From contig NZ_CP032157.1 in the NCBI RefSeq assembly GCF_003555545.1, forward strand, positions 6,638,546-6,702,545: a DNA stretch of 64,000 bases, in the 5' to 3' direction. Shown piece by piece: positions 34,333 through 42,972 of this stretch. Source of the stretch: Paraflavitalea soli. Its GTDB lineage: Bacteria > Bacteroidota > Bacteroidia > Chitinophagales > Chitinophagaceae. A program made the translations under genes and the position numbers. Each line of letters begins with the position of its first letter. Within the stretch, counting starts at the first letter, position 1. The notes beneath the pieces were generated by a model, which made no database searches, was not told where the DNA came from, and saw only the letters and a list, made by a program, of their open reading frames with translations.

Positions 34333-34878
34333 TTGAGCGCCATTCCTACATATACGGAACAGGAACTGGTCTCCCTGCTTAAAAACAGGGATAATAAGGC
34401 TTTTGGTTATCTCTACGATCATTATTCTGGCGCTTTATACAGTATCATATTGCAGATATTGAACGATACGGAGCTTGCCAACGACGTATTACAGGATGTT
34501 TTTGTCAATATCTGGCGAAAAATAGACAGCTACGACTCCACGAAAGGGCGCTTATTTACGTGGATGCTCAACATTGCCCGCAATGCTTCTATTGATACGC
34601 TACGTTCCAAAACCTACCAAAACGACCGGAAAAACCAATCTATGGATAACCAGGGTGAAGAACCCCTGGTAGCGCTTGTTACACAAGTGAATGTAGACAA
34701 TATAGGGTTCAGGAAAGTATTGGCCCAATTGAGAGATGAACAACGTTTGTTAATCGACCTGGCCTATTTTAAAGGCTATACACATGAGGAAATCGCGGAA
34801 ATGGAAAAACTTCCGCTGGGCACTGTGAAAACACGCATCAGAAGTGCATTGATTCAATTAAGGGGATTTTTAAAGTGA
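34333..34878 (+). CDS. ECF-type RNA polymerase sigma factor
   Basis: Group 4 sigma factor of 181 residues. Region 2 includes FGYLYDHYSGALYSII and the DVLQDVFVNIWRKI helix, and region 4 has YTHEEIAEMEKLPLGTVKTRI. No ATG lies in a suitable place, so the TTG at 34333 is taken as the start. The stop overlaps the GTG start of the next gene by four bases. It would direct transcription of an unknown regulon. Confidence 0.92.
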   Translation: MSAIPTYTEQELVSLLKNRDNKAFGYLYDHYSGALYSIILQILNDTELANDVLQDVFVNIWRKIDSYDSTKGRLFTWMLNIARNASIDTLRSKTYQNDRKNQSMDNQGEEPLVALVTQVNVDNIGFRKVLAQLRDEQRLLIDLAYFKGYTHEEIAEMEKLPLGTVKTRIRSALIQLRGFLK

Positions 34879-35678
34879 ATATAAAAGATTACATATCAAG
34901 TGGCATAGTACAAAGCTATGTATTGGACCAGGCAGATGCAGCCGAGCGTGCTGAGTTTGAAATGCTCAGCGCCCAATACCCCGAGCTTGTTGCCGAACGC
35001 AAAGCATTCGAGGAAGCCCTCGAAAAATTCGCTTTGCAAAATGCGGTTGTACCACCGCGACAGGTTAAGGACGGATTTTTAGAAGCTATTCAGAACCCTT
35101 CTATAAATCAATCTAAAGTCATCACAATGGAACAACACTCAAATGCACCTGTTCGAAAGAACGGCGGATTACGTTTTATGGCCGCTGCCTCTGTGGTTTT
35201 ACTGCTTGCCTGTGCCTGGTTTGCCTATCGTTTCTACAATCAGGCCAATGAACTGAAAACTTCCAACCTCGATCTTCAAACCCGGCTCGATTCGGCCGAG
35301 AACACCCTTAACAAGATCGTCGATGAACAAAAACTGATCAAGGATCCAAACATCACTGTAGTGAACATGGTAGGCTCTACCGCCGCACCCCAATCTTCAG
35401 CCAACGTATTTTGGGATACCGCATCTGCCTCCGTATTCCTGATGGTCAAGAACATGCCCAAACTGCCCAATGATCAGCAATACCAGTTGTGGGCGCTGAT
35501 AGAAGGCAAGCCTAAGAGCCTTGGTGTATTTGATTCCCTGCAAAACAATGTTGTCCTTAAAATGGACAATACCAAGAAAGCAGATGCCTTTGCCATTACT
35601 ATAGAAAAGAAAGGTGGCAATCCATCTCCTACACTGGAAAAAATGCAGTCATCCGGGCGAACGAAAGCCCCGCTATAA
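34875..35678 (+). CDS. Anti-sigma factor (RskA-like)
   Basis: 267-residue single-pass inner-membrane protein. The cytoplasmic N-terminal part (1-85) would hold the sigma factor, one membrane helix lies at about 95-115 (LRFMAAASVVLLLACAWFAY), and the periplasmic C-terminal part contains an RskA-type domain with the YQLWALIEGKPKSLGVFD segment. It overlaps the sigma gene by four bases (GTGA), so the two are translationally coupled. Its GTG start is fixed by that overlap. No zinc-binding HxxxCxxC motif is visible. Confidence 0.9.
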   Translation: MNIKDYISSGIVQSYVLDQADAAERAEFEMLSAQYPELVAERKAFEEALEKFALQNAVVPPRQVKDGFLEAIQNPSINQSKVITMEQHSNAPVRKNGGLRFMAAASVVLLLACAWFAYRFYNQANELKTSNLDLQTRLDSAENTLNKIVDEQKLIKDPNITVVNMVGSTAAPQSSANVFWDTASASVFLMVKNMPKLPNDQQYQLWALIEGKPKSLGVFDSLQNNVVLKMDNTKKADAFAITIEKKGGNPSPTLEKMQSSGRTKAPL

Positions 35679-35708
35679 ATCATTTTAGCAGATTAATCCC
35701 TGCTCACT

Positions 35709-35757
35709 GGTCTTGCAGTAGTCTGCCCCCGGCAGAATACGCAAGACCTTTCTCTTT
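35709..35757 (+). terminator. Terminator of the sigma/anti-sigma operon
   Basis: GGTCTTGC and GCAAGACC form an outer 8-bp stem, with an inner TCTGCC/GGCAGA hairpin, followed by T-rich sequence. Confidence 0.8.
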
Positions 35758-35777
35758 TAAAGCCCCTCTTTTTGAAT

Positions 35778-35785
35778 TATCTTTC
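35778..35785 (+). promoter_or_regulatory. -7 promoter box of the vanZ-like gene
   Basis: TAtcTTTC matches seven of eight positions, with TTTT at the -33 position 19 bases upstream. It lies eight bases before the ATG at 35793 and argues against the TTG at 35772. Confidence 0.5.
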
Positions 35786-35792
35786 CGCCAGT

Positions 35793-36203
35793 ATGCGATC
35801 ACTTTTACAAAAACTCTGCGCTAAGAAATTACTCCCCATTATTTGGACCATTATTACCATTGTTTTGTTGTGCCTTCCAGGCTCTTCCATTCCCGGAGAT
35901 GGCATTGTGTTCAACATTCCCAACTTTGATAAGATTGTGCATGTAATACTCTTTGGAGGGATCGTGCTCTTGTGGGGGGCGCATTATGTCTTCAGACCCG
36001 AAAAGCTTCAGGGCTGGCAGAAACTGATTATTTTATTGGCTATTCTGAGTACTGCCCTGGGAATTGTCCTTGAATATGTACAGTTTTACTTCATTCCCCA
36101 ACGCAGTTTTGACAAATACGATATTGTGGCAGATGCCTCCGGCGCTATAGCCGCCATGTTTTTAGTCCTGTTTCTATCTCCCAGGCAAACGGTTAAAGGC
36201 TGA
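35793..36203 (+). CDS. VanZ-family membrane protein
   Basis: 136-residue inner-membrane protein with four hydrophobic helices. The segment following the first helix (CLPGSSIP) and the FDKIVHVILFGGIVLLW and QRSFDKYDIVADASGAIAA stretches match the VanZ-like family. The family is linked to teicoplanin resistance in enterococci, but most members are of unknown function, so no resistance role is claimed. Confidence 0.88.
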   Translation: MRSLLQKLCAKKLLPIIWTIITIVLLCLPGSSIPGDGIVFNIPNFDKIVHVILFGGIVLLWGAHYVFRPEKLQGWQKLIILLAILSTALGIVLEYVQFYFIPQRSFDKYDIVADASGAIAAMFLVLFLSPRQTVKG

Positions 36204-36218
36204 TATACAGTTTATTGC

Positions 36219-36248
36219 AAAAAAATGGCCCTTGTAGAAACAAGGGCC
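36219..36248. repeat. Perfect 8-bp hairpin before the orphan leader ORF
   Basis: GGCCCTTG and CAAGGGCC enclose a six-base loop. On the minus strand it is followed by seven T's, so it could be a minus-strand terminator; on the plus strand no T tract follows. Confidence 0.6.
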
Positions 36249-36268
36249 GTAACCAAAACTAACTGCTT

Positions 36269-36322
36269 ATGAGAAAATTGACTGCTTTATGTAAGTCTTT
36301 AAAAAAGAACTTCAAAATATAG
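36269..36322 (+). CDS. Orphan 17-residue leader-like ORF
   Basis: ATG to TAG encodes MRKLTALCKSLKKNFKI, a basic peptide. Its context (hairpin, then AACCAAAACTAA, then ATG) resembles the short ORFs before both susC genes in this window. No susC or other plus-strand gene follows, so it is either a remnant of a lost susC start region or a free-standing leader or small RNA. Evidence for translation is only the context. Confidence 0.4.
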   Translation: MRKLTALCKSLKKNFKI

Positions 36323-36594
36323 TAACGCAAATCCAGTGCCATTAGTATGATCCCCGCCGTTAAAGAAGGTTTAAAACCGGTACCGGGATTTGCTGAAAAA
36401 AGATCGAAAGAAAGAACTCATTTGCTTGACAACACAAAGGAACGACCCCTGCATATATTTTCCATTTACTTTATGGATTTTTTCAAAATGTTAACATTCT
36501 TTAGCAGCTAAATCGACATTTAATAGGCTATTTCGATGGGTTTTAATGCCCTCCATCTATTAAAAGAATATTAAACTTGTTCGGTTTGCGCCTA

Positions 36595-37161
36595 CTAACG
36601 GCTGAAAAAGCCTTTTACTGAGTCGAGCAGGTTACCACCACCTTGCCCACCTGAGAACATGGCCATCACATCCTGCAGGTCTGTATCGCCATCACCATCC
36701 TTATCCAAACCTCCCTGCGTTACCTTACCCAGCAATCCCTGGATATTGACACCTTCCGACCTTCCTCCGGAAAGCTGGTTGAATATGCCTTGTATATCAA
36801 AGCTGTTGTCCCCGGGATCATTCGTTTTGCTTACCAGTTTCTGCAATACATTGGGCACCAGGTTGCCGGCAATGCCATTAGCAGCCTGTTGATCAAAGCC
36901 AAACTTATTCATCAGCTGCTGGATCACATTGCCCGAAAGGTTTTGTACTACCGGGTTATTACCCGAAGGAGCTTCCTGTCCACCAAATAACTTCAATACA
37001 TCCTTAAGGCCACCCGAAGAAATTACATCCTGTAAGCCACCTGCAATAGATTGACCCGTAGCTGATATGACTTCTTCATTACGTTCATTAGGCACCGTGG
37101 GATTGTTGATGATGGCATCACCTGCCTGCTCACGTACGAGGTTGATAAGATTGTCTAACAT
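36595..37161 (-). CDS. DUF937-like protein with an EF-hand-like motif
   Basis: 188-residue soluble protein, Gly/Gln/Asn-rich and without a signal peptide. The N-terminal two-thirds resemble the DUF937 family (MLDNLINLVREQAGDAII, VVQNLSGNVIQQLMNKFGF). Near the C terminus DKDGDGDTDLQD is a textbook Ca-binding dockerin/EF-hand loop. The combination suggests a calcium-binding protein, but the role is unknown. Confidence 0.78.
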   Translation of the reverse strand: MLDNLINLVREQAGDAIINNPTVPNERNEEVISATGQSIAGGLQDVISSGGLKDVLKLFGGQEAPSGNNPVVQNLSGNVIQQLMNKFGFDQQAANGIAGNLVPNVLQKLVSKTNDPGDNSFDIQGIFNQLSGGRSEGVNIQGLLGKVTQGGLDKDGDGDTDLQDVMAMFSGGQGGGNLLDSVKGFFSR

Positions 37162-37265
37162 AAACGATGTGTTTAAAAATGATGAAGTTGGTTTATATCA
37201 ATCACATCCACAGCTTCTGTGCATGGGGAACAGCTGTTGCGGCGTAGGTACTATAAAAATACTTC

Positions 37266-37311
37266 AAATCCCGTTCACAATAGTCCTGGCGAAGTATTGT
37301 GAGCGGGATTT
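37266..37311 (-). terminator. Terminator hairpin of prfA
   Basis: AAATCCCGTTCACAAT and ATTGTGAGCGGGATTT pair over 16 positions with one G-U pair. It lies 56 bases after the prfA stop, with T-rich sequence beyond on the minus strand. Confidence 0.75.
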
Positions 37312-37366
37312 AATAATGCGGTAAGATCGTGCAGCGTCAGTAATGCGGCGGTGTTGTCCGGCTTTA

Positions 37367-38431
37367 TTAGTCTTGCTTAGCCATTTTTTCGGCATTTTCA
37401 GCAAACTGTAAGGCTTCTAAAAATTCATTGATATTTCCGTTCATAACATCGTCCAGGTTATAGACCGTCAACCCAATCCGGTGATCGGTAACCCGGCCCT
37501 GGGGGTAATTGTAGGTACGGATCTTGGCACTGCGGTCGCCCGTACTTACCAGGCTTTTACGGTGCCGGGCAATTTCATCTTCCTGCTTACGTACCTGCTC
37601 CTCGTACAGCCTGGTACGCATCATTTGCATGGCCTTTTCACGGTTGCCGAGCTGCGACCGTTCTGTCTGGCACACGACTACCGTGCCCGTCGGGATATGC
37701 GTAAGCATTACCTTGGTTTCTACCTTGTTTACGTTCTGGCCACCGGCGCCCCCGCTTCGGGCTGTTTCCATTTTTACATCTGCCGGGTTCAGTTCAAAGT
37801 CTACTTCTTCCGCTTCCGGCATCACAGCTACCGTAGCAGCTGAAGTATGTACACGCCCTGAAGCTTCCGTATCCGGTACCCGCTGTACCCGGTGAACACC
37901 ACTTTCAAATTTGAGCGTGCCATACACATCATCTCCCGTTACTTCCAGCTGCACCTCTTTATAACCCCCAACTGTTCCTTCTGTTTCACTCAGGATGGCC
38001 GTTTTCCAGCCCCTGCGTTCGCAATAACGCAGGTACATGCGCAGCAGGTTGCCGGCAAATAAACTGGCTTCATCACCACCGGTACCGCCCCTGATCTCTA
38101 TGATCACGTTCTTCTGGTCCTGCGGATCTTTTGGTATCAGCAATTGACGTATTTCAGCTTCCAGCTTCGTTTTCTTTTCTTCCAGTAAGGGCAATTCTTC
38201 CTTGGCCAGTTCGCGCAATTCCTCGTCATCCCCTTTCATGGCCGCCCGGTAGCTCTCCAGGTCATTCAATACCTCTTTATATTGCGATTGGGCTGTTACT
38301 ATCTTCTCCAGATTGCGATACTCCTTGCTCAATTCCGTAAACTTCTTGTTATCGCTTACTATAGCAGGATTGGTTAATGCAACTCCAAGATCCTCAAATC
38401 GGGCCCTGATCGCGTCCAGTTTGTCTAACAT
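37367..38431 (-). CDS. prfA: Peptide chain release factor 1
   Basis: Class I release factor of 354 residues. The catalytic GGQ is at 230-232 ([15 protein letters not shown]). The stop-codon reading motif in [14 protein letters not shown] is of the PxT type (PDT), which marks RF1 (UAA/UAG) rather than the SPF of RF2. There is no programmed frameshift. It ends in a strong hairpin. Cytoplasmic. The domain order (coiled N-terminal domain, then the GGQ domain) matches the family. Confidence 0.97.
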   Translation of the reverse strand: MLDKLDAIRARFEDLGVALTNPAIVSDNKKFTELSKEYRNLEKIVTAQSQYKEVLNDLESYRAAMKGDDEELRELAKEELPLLEEKKTKLEAEIRQLLIPKDPQDQKNVIIEIRGGTGGDEASLFAGNLLRMYLRYCERRGWKTAILSETEGTVGGYKEVQLEVTGDDVYGTLKFESGVHRVQRVPDTEASGRVHTSAATVAVMPEAEEVDFELNPADVKMETARSGGAGGQNVNKVETKVMLTHIPTGTVVVCQTERSQLGNREKAMQMMRTRLYEEQVRKQEDEIARHRKSLVSTGDRSAKIRTYNYPQGRVTDHRIGLTVYNLDDVMNGNINEFLEALQFAENAEKMAKQD

Positions 38432-38549
38432 GTTTGCTGTATTTTTACGAAATCCTGAGAGGTGGCGGGGTTGATGCCAACACTTACCCCTTTCAGAACG
38501 TTAATCCCTGGTTATTAAGGCTTGCAAAGTTAATCGTTTCAAAGTTTAC

Positions 38550-39716
38550 ATGGGGTACAGAAAATTCACCGCCGAACATTTATTTACCGGTCACCGCCTG
38601 CTGAAGAACCACGTGCTGGTTACTGATGAAAAAGGTATGGTAGAGGCCGTCCTGCAGGCTGCAGAAGCAGGGAGCGACATACAAACCTTCCCCGGCATCC
38701 TGGCCCCTGGGTTTGTCAATGCCCATTGTCACCTGGAACTCAGTCATATGAAAGGCGCCATCGAACCCCATACCGGCATGATCGACTTCCTGCTGGGGGT
38801 AATGGGACGCCGGTTTGTTGAGGAGGATACCATTTTCCAGGCCATCGCCGATGCAGAAACCGCTATGTTTCAAAATGGTATTGTAGCTGTAGGAGATATC
38901 TGCAATACTGTTCATACGATCCCACAAAAAATAAAGCAACGTCTTTATTACCACAATTTTATTGAGGCCACCGGGTTCCTGGCAGCTACCGCCCGGGCCC
39001 GGTTTGAGGCTGCCAGGGATGTTGGGCAACGCTTCCGGGAAGCCGGAGTCGCCCGCGAAAAAAATACCTCCCTGGTTCCTCATGCGCCCTATTCAGTTTC
39101 ACCAGCTCTGTTTGAGCTCATTACCACGTTGGAGGGCAATGAACTGCTTACCCTGCACAACCAGGAAAGTGAGGACGAGGACGCATTTTTCAGCGCCGGT
39201 ACCGGTGGTTTCCATCGATTATACCAGGCCCTCGGGCTCGATATTTCATTTTATAAACCAGCCGGTAAAAGCAGCCTACAAACCTGTTTGCCCAGGTTCC
39301 ATACAACCCAGTCCCTCCTGTTGGTGCACAATGTGACAACCAGCGAAGCCGATCTGCAATTTATCCGTGATCAGCAACCCCAACTGCCCGAGTGCCATTT
39401 CTGCCTTTGTCCCAATGCCAACCTGTATATTGGAAATGGACTGCCCGATATAGACCTTCTGCGTCGTTATGCGGTGCCCCTGGTGATCGGGACCGATAGC
39501 CTGGCATCCAATCACCAGCTGAGCATTTTGGCAGAACTAAATACACTCCGGCTTCACCATCCGGAAATACCCGTGGAAGAACTGTTACAATGGGCAACCA
39601 TCAATGGTGCAAAAGCATTGCGTGTCCAGCATCGCTTTGGCAGCTTTGAGAAAGGGAAAACACCCGGCGTTTTAATATTGGAGAATGATCTAAGTAAAGT
39701 GCAGCGATTGCTATAG
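38550..39716 (+). CDS. Amidohydrolase-superfamily deaminase-like enzyme
   Basis: 388-residue metal-dependent hydrolase. The HxH metal motif is in [13 protein letters not shown], later ligands are in SLVPHAPYS and [12 protein letters not shown], and [11 protein letters not shown] carries the aspartate. This pattern is close to the chlorohydrolase/aminodeoxyfutalosine deaminase/SAH deaminase group. Which nucleoside or other substrate it deaminates is not clear. No menaquinone genes are adjacent. It is cytoplasmic. Confidence 0.85.
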   Translation: MGYRKFTAEHLFTGHRLLKNHVLVTDEKGMVEAVLQAAEAGSDIQTFPGILAPGFVNAHCHLELSHMKGAIEPHTGMIDFLLGVMGRRFVEEDTIFQAIADAETAMFQNGIVAVGDICNTVHTIPQKIKQRLYYHNFIEATGFLAATARARFEAARDVGQRFREAGVAREKNTSLVPHAPYSVSPALFELITTLEGNELLTLHNQESEDEDAFFSAGTGGFHRLYQALGLDISFYKPAGKSSLQTCLPRFHTTQSLLLVHNVTTSEADLQFIRDQQPQLPECHFCLCPNANLYIGNGLPDIDLLRRYAVPLVIGTDSLASNHQLSILAELNTLRLHHPEIPVEELLQWATINGAKALRVQHRFGSFEKGKTPGVLILENDLSKVQRLL

Positions 39717-39763
39717 CCACGATCAGCCACCGACTCTCAACTCTCAACTCCCGGCCGAACCCA
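39716..39763. repeat. Heptad-period array filling the gap to recO
   Basis: Read in 7-mers: GCCACGA, TCAGCCA, CCGACTC, TCAACTC, TCAACTC, CCGGCCG, with AACCCAC last. It covers the whole gap between the amidohydrolase stop and the recO stop. Confidence 0.7.
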
Positions 39764-40501
39764 CTAGCCCAGCACCTCCTGCAGTACCGGCAAAGTCTTC
39801 AGTGCCCCAAAATCAGGCACATGCAAGGCATAAAAGGTCTGGTAGGCTTGTAGCAACACCCGCCTCATTTCCTTGTTCAGCTGTATCTCTTTCAGCTCAT
39901 GCGGTTGCATTACTTTCAATAATTGTGATGTGATAAAACTGTAATGCCCTTGCAGAAAATAGGGGTGTATCGGATGTTCATGTACAAACTCCCCTTCCTG
40001 CAGGTCGAGGTAAGGATGTTCCTCCGAATAATCGTCACTAAAACGGAAGCCATAAAAGCTCGTCAGGTGCAACGCAAAGAACAGCGAAAAGTTGGCCGTA
40101 ACCTGATCGTCAGCTTCATCCAGGTGTATGAAGGCGTCTTCAATAAAATGAAACAGGTCGGGATTGGCCTCAGGTTGCTTCAACGTCTTTTGCAATAACT
40201 CTACCATGAACAGGGCTACTGAATTCTTGACCACATTGAAGAACAGGTGCTGGTAAATATGCCCCCATTTGAACTCCTTGATGCGTTGCAGGTTCTTCAG
40301 GTCATTGTGGTATACCACCAGGTCCAGTATGGCTGCCGGCTGGAACATATTGGCCTTGCCCGGCCCTTTTTTGGAAGAAGTTCTGACCCCATTCACCAGG
40401 TATGATTGTGCGCCAAACAGTTCCGTATAGATGGTCACGATGATGCTCGTTTCACCATACTTTACTGTTCTTAATACAATACCTTTGGTTGAATGGATCA
40501 T
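39764..40501 (-). CDS. recO: DNA repair protein RecO
   Basis: Recombination mediator acting with RecF and RecR to load RecA on SSB-coated DNA. At 245 residues it matches the family. The OB-fold N terminus includes TKGIVLRTVKYGETSIIVTIYTE and the helical part begins near residue 80. It overlaps porZ by four bases (its ATG lies within the porZ end), so both are translated from one mRNA. The family's zinc-finger cysteines are not visible in this member. Confidence 0.95.
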   Translation of the reverse strand: MIHSTKGIVLRTVKYGETSIIVTIYTELFGAQSYLVNGVRTSSKKGPGKANMFQPAAILDLVVYHNDLKNLQRIKEFKWGHIYQHLFFNVVKNSVALFMVELLQKTLKQPEANPDLFHFIEDAFIHLDEADDQVTANFSLFFALHLTSFYGFRFSDDYSEEHPYLDLQEGEFVHEHPIHPYFLQGHYSFITSQLLKVMQPHELKEIQLNKEMRRVLLQAYQTFYALHVPDFGALKTLPVLQEVLG

Positions 40502-42804
40502 TTTTTTATAAATACTATTTTCGTCACCGTTTTCTCTTGTTTATTGTCATCACTTACCAATACCAGGTATACTCCTGTTGAAATCGTCCTCCCTTTATAA
40601 TCCTTCCCATTCCAGATCGCTTGTCCGCCCAATGCCCTTGTTTGAAATACCAGCCGGCCATCCAGTTCAGCTATTTTGACGATCGCATTGTTGGCCACTC
40701 CCCGGATAGCGATGGTGCCCGTATACCCTGGCGGCACCGGATTGGGAAATGCCAGCACATTTGTATTGGAAGTATTTCCTTCTGTAGCTGTTCCCCTGAA
40801 CGAACAAATGCCCTTATCCGTAGCAAAGAACACTTCTCCACTATTCCCATCAATAGCGATCTGCCGCACATCGTCACTCAATAACGGACTGTTGCTTGCG
40901 GTAAACCGGGTAATCGTTTTGGCGCCATCGGCACTGATCAGCCAGGCGCCATTTTGCGTACCGATCCATTTCCGGTCGGCCCCATCCACTGCAATGCATT
41001 GCACCTGCTCGCCGCTGAACAGGTAGCCGGCAAAATTATCCTGCTGTACCACCGGCAACACCGCTTCGCACCCCGTAGTCGTAAATACCTCTTGTGGACA
41101 TTGAATGATCCCGATCCCACGGCGGGTGCCCACCCAGATAAAACCATTTTTATCACGGGCAATACTCAGCACCTGGTTGTCCGGCAGGTTCCCATTCCCC
41201 TTGCCGGCCCGGTACCATTTCCATAGGTCATCGCCCGGGTTGTCAATCGTTTGCCCATGGTTAAAACAAAAGAGACCATTGCCATTTGGCGCTACTATCC
41301 ATTTTTGGTTCACATCATCCACCACTATTTGACCCACAGCATTTTCAGGAATAGAGTAGGGGATGAAGAAAGAACGCCAGCTGCCGTCTTTCTTTCTCAC
41401 CGCAATACTTTGATTAGCGCCATAATTCGCAATCCACAAATTGCTCTCGCCATCAAAAGCCAGTCCGCTTACCCGGTAGCTGCCCGGTGCAAAATAAGCA
41501 GGCTGGAGCGGCGAATTTTGTTTGTACGTTTGAACACTACGGTCAGGTTTGATATGCAACAGGCCACCACCAAATGATCCCGCCCATACACCTTCCTCAG
41601 CAGGGTCCGCAGCGATCGATACAATATCCGGAAAACTATCCATTAATGCCAGGGTAGTCTTGTTAAGATTCGTCCAGTTGTCCAGCGTAAAAGCATAAAG
41701 CCCATCTTTGTTTTGCACGGGTTCCCAATTGGGTGTTACAGCCCCTGCTCCGGCCCAAAGCGTATTATTGAAAACCTGCAGCAGCCCTGTGGCAATGGAA
41801 TAGGGCGAATTGGGAATAAAGGATTCAAACCTGCCGGCAGCATATTGTGATAAGCCCGATAAAGAGTCGGCAATCCAATAATGCCCTGCCGTGTAAATAG
41901 CCTGCCGGACTTCTTTGGTGAATACAGGATGTTGTATGATCTCGTTGACTGCGCCCTGTGGGGATAGCGCTATTACCCTGCCGGTTGTATTCAGTTGTTC
42001 ACTCACCAGCAACTTATTATCGGATATGGTAATGTTCCTGATCGTCCATTCGTTGGCATACAGAAAGTTCCATTGACCGTTAAGGGAAGTAAACAAAGAG
42101 TCGTTTTTCAACACCACCAGGTTGTTTTGGAAAACAGTCACTGCTGTTACCGGGCCTGTTGTTAATCCGTTGGTGCCCGACAGGTTTTGCCAACTTCTGA
42201 AATCAGCCAGGTTATTGCCATTGACAGGTGCCTTTTTTAGTCCTTCTGCAGTGGCGGCATAGAAAAATGCTCCGTCGGAGGTCAAAGCATGTACCCCTAT
42301 CTTACTGCCCGTGCTGCCGATCACATACGTGTCTTTTACTTCATATTTCTCCAGGTTAATGACAACAATGCCAATGCCCGTGCTTAGATAAGCCTGTTGG
42401 CCAGCCAGGAAAATATGATGGATCGTCTTATCTCCCGTAACCGGCGAGTTTTTAATCTCATCAATAGTATGAACGACTTTATCTGCTAAAACATCTACCC
42501 GGCTGTTGTTGTATCCAATAACCAGCTTGTCGCCGGTCTCCTGAAGGCCCATGGCGCTGATACCTGCTTCACTAAGTCCATTTACCTTGCTGTACCGGTC
42601 AATATTATTATCCGCTATATCTATTGAAAAAATACTCCAGGGCGTGGCACACCATATTTTCTCAGCGGTGCCTGCTACTTGCACAGTCTGGTGATAGGGC
42701 AGGTGATCACGCCAATTGCCTATTGGCGGCGCCTGTACCTGCGATCGTACAAGGGCCGGCATCACAAGTGCCAGGCAATACAGAAAAAGAAGGCGTAATG
42801 GCAT
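40498..42804 (-). CDS. porZ: PorZ-like type IX secretion surface protein with CTD
   Basis: 768-residue exported protein: signal peptide (about 1-21), two seven-bladed propeller-like domains of the two-component-regulator-propeller type (about 25-670; GNWRDHLPYHQ start typical of PorZ), and a C-terminal T9SS type A domain (about 695-768, FPNPVPPGYTG...GVYLVLV). PorZ in Porphyromonas gingivalis is part of the surface complex with PorU, PorV and PorQ. The gene is followed by recO with a four-base overlap. The assignment rests on architecture, not on alignment. Confidence 0.85.
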   Translation of the reverse strand: MPLRLLFLYCLALVMPALVRSQVQAPPIGNWRDHLPYHQTVQVAGTAEKIWCATPWSIFSIDIADNNIDRYSKVNGLSEAGISAMGLQETGDKLVIGYNNSRVDVLADKVVHTIDEIKNSPVTGDKTIHHIFLAGQQAYLSTGIGIVVINLEKYEVKDTYVIGSTGSKIGVHALTSDGAFFYAATAEGLKKAPVNGNNLADFRSWQNLSGTNGLTTGPVTAVTVFQNNLVVLKNDSLFTSLNGQWNFLYANEWTIRNITISDNKLLVSEQLNTTGRVIALSPQGAVNEIIQHPVFTKEVRQAIYTAGHYWIADSLSGLSQYAAGRFESFIPNSPYSIATGLLQVFNNTLWAGAGAVTPNWEPVQNKDGLYAFTLDNWTNLNKTTLALMDSFPDIVSIAADPAEEGVWAGSFGGGLLHIKPDRSVQTYKQNSPLQPAYFAPGSYRVSGLAFDGESNLWIANYGANQSIAVRKKDGSWRSFFIPYSIPENAVGQIVVDDVNQKWIVAPNGNGLFCFNHGQTIDNPGDDLWKWYRAGKGNGNLPDNQVLSIARDKNGFIWVGTRRGIGIIQCPQEVFTTTGCEAVLPVVQQDNFAGYLFSGEQVQCIAVDGADRKWIGTQNGAWLISADGAKTITRFTASNSPLLSDDVRQIAIDGNSGEVFFATDKGICSFRGTATEGNTSNTNVLAFPNPVPPGYTGTIAIRGVANNAIVKIAELDGRLVFQTRALGGQAIWNGKDYKGRTISTGVYLVLVSDDNKQEKTVTKIVFIKK

Positions 42805-42811
42805 TTTAATC

Positions 42812-42819
42812 CAAAGTTA
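42812..42819 (-). promoter_or_regulatory. -7 promoter box of the porZ/recO operon
   Basis: TAacTTTG on the minus strand is a full match to TAnnTTTG, only seven bases before the ATG, so the leader is very short or absent. Confidence 0.5.
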
Positions 42820-42899
42820 ATTGAATGAGGGCAACGAATTAACCCCCGGAAAACTTCATTAATCCCATCAAATTAAGTTTCTTTGCCTCGCCCAACGAA

Positions 42900-42930
42900 G
42901 CCTGCACCGTTCCGAAGCATACTTGCAGGC
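42900..42930. other. Inverted repeat upstream of the RND gene
   Basis: GCCTGCA and TGCAGGC pair over 7 bp with a 17-base loop, followed by GGTTTTG. It could be a regulatory hairpin in the leader of the RND gene. No clear promoter box follows. Confidence 0.35.
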
Positions 42931-42972
42931 GGTTTTGCTCGTTATTATTCTTCATTAAATTGTTGATTACTC

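Larger units (their letters stand above)
36204..36594. other. Gene-free gap of 391 bases with an orphan leader-like ORF
   Basis: This holds the hairpin at 36227-36248, a short ORF at 36269-36322 and A/T-rich DNA. No plus-strand gene follows. The rest is unremarkable. Confidence 0.6.

Noticed and set aside
34333-35678. The sigma/anti-sigma pair as a FecI/FecR system for the susCD loci
   Set aside because: The anti-sigma is RskA-like, the susC proteins lack the STN domain, and the loci are 10 kb apart.
37367-38431. prfB (release factor 2) as an alternative
   Set aside because: The codon-reading motif is of PxT type, and the programmed frameshift typical of prfB is absent.
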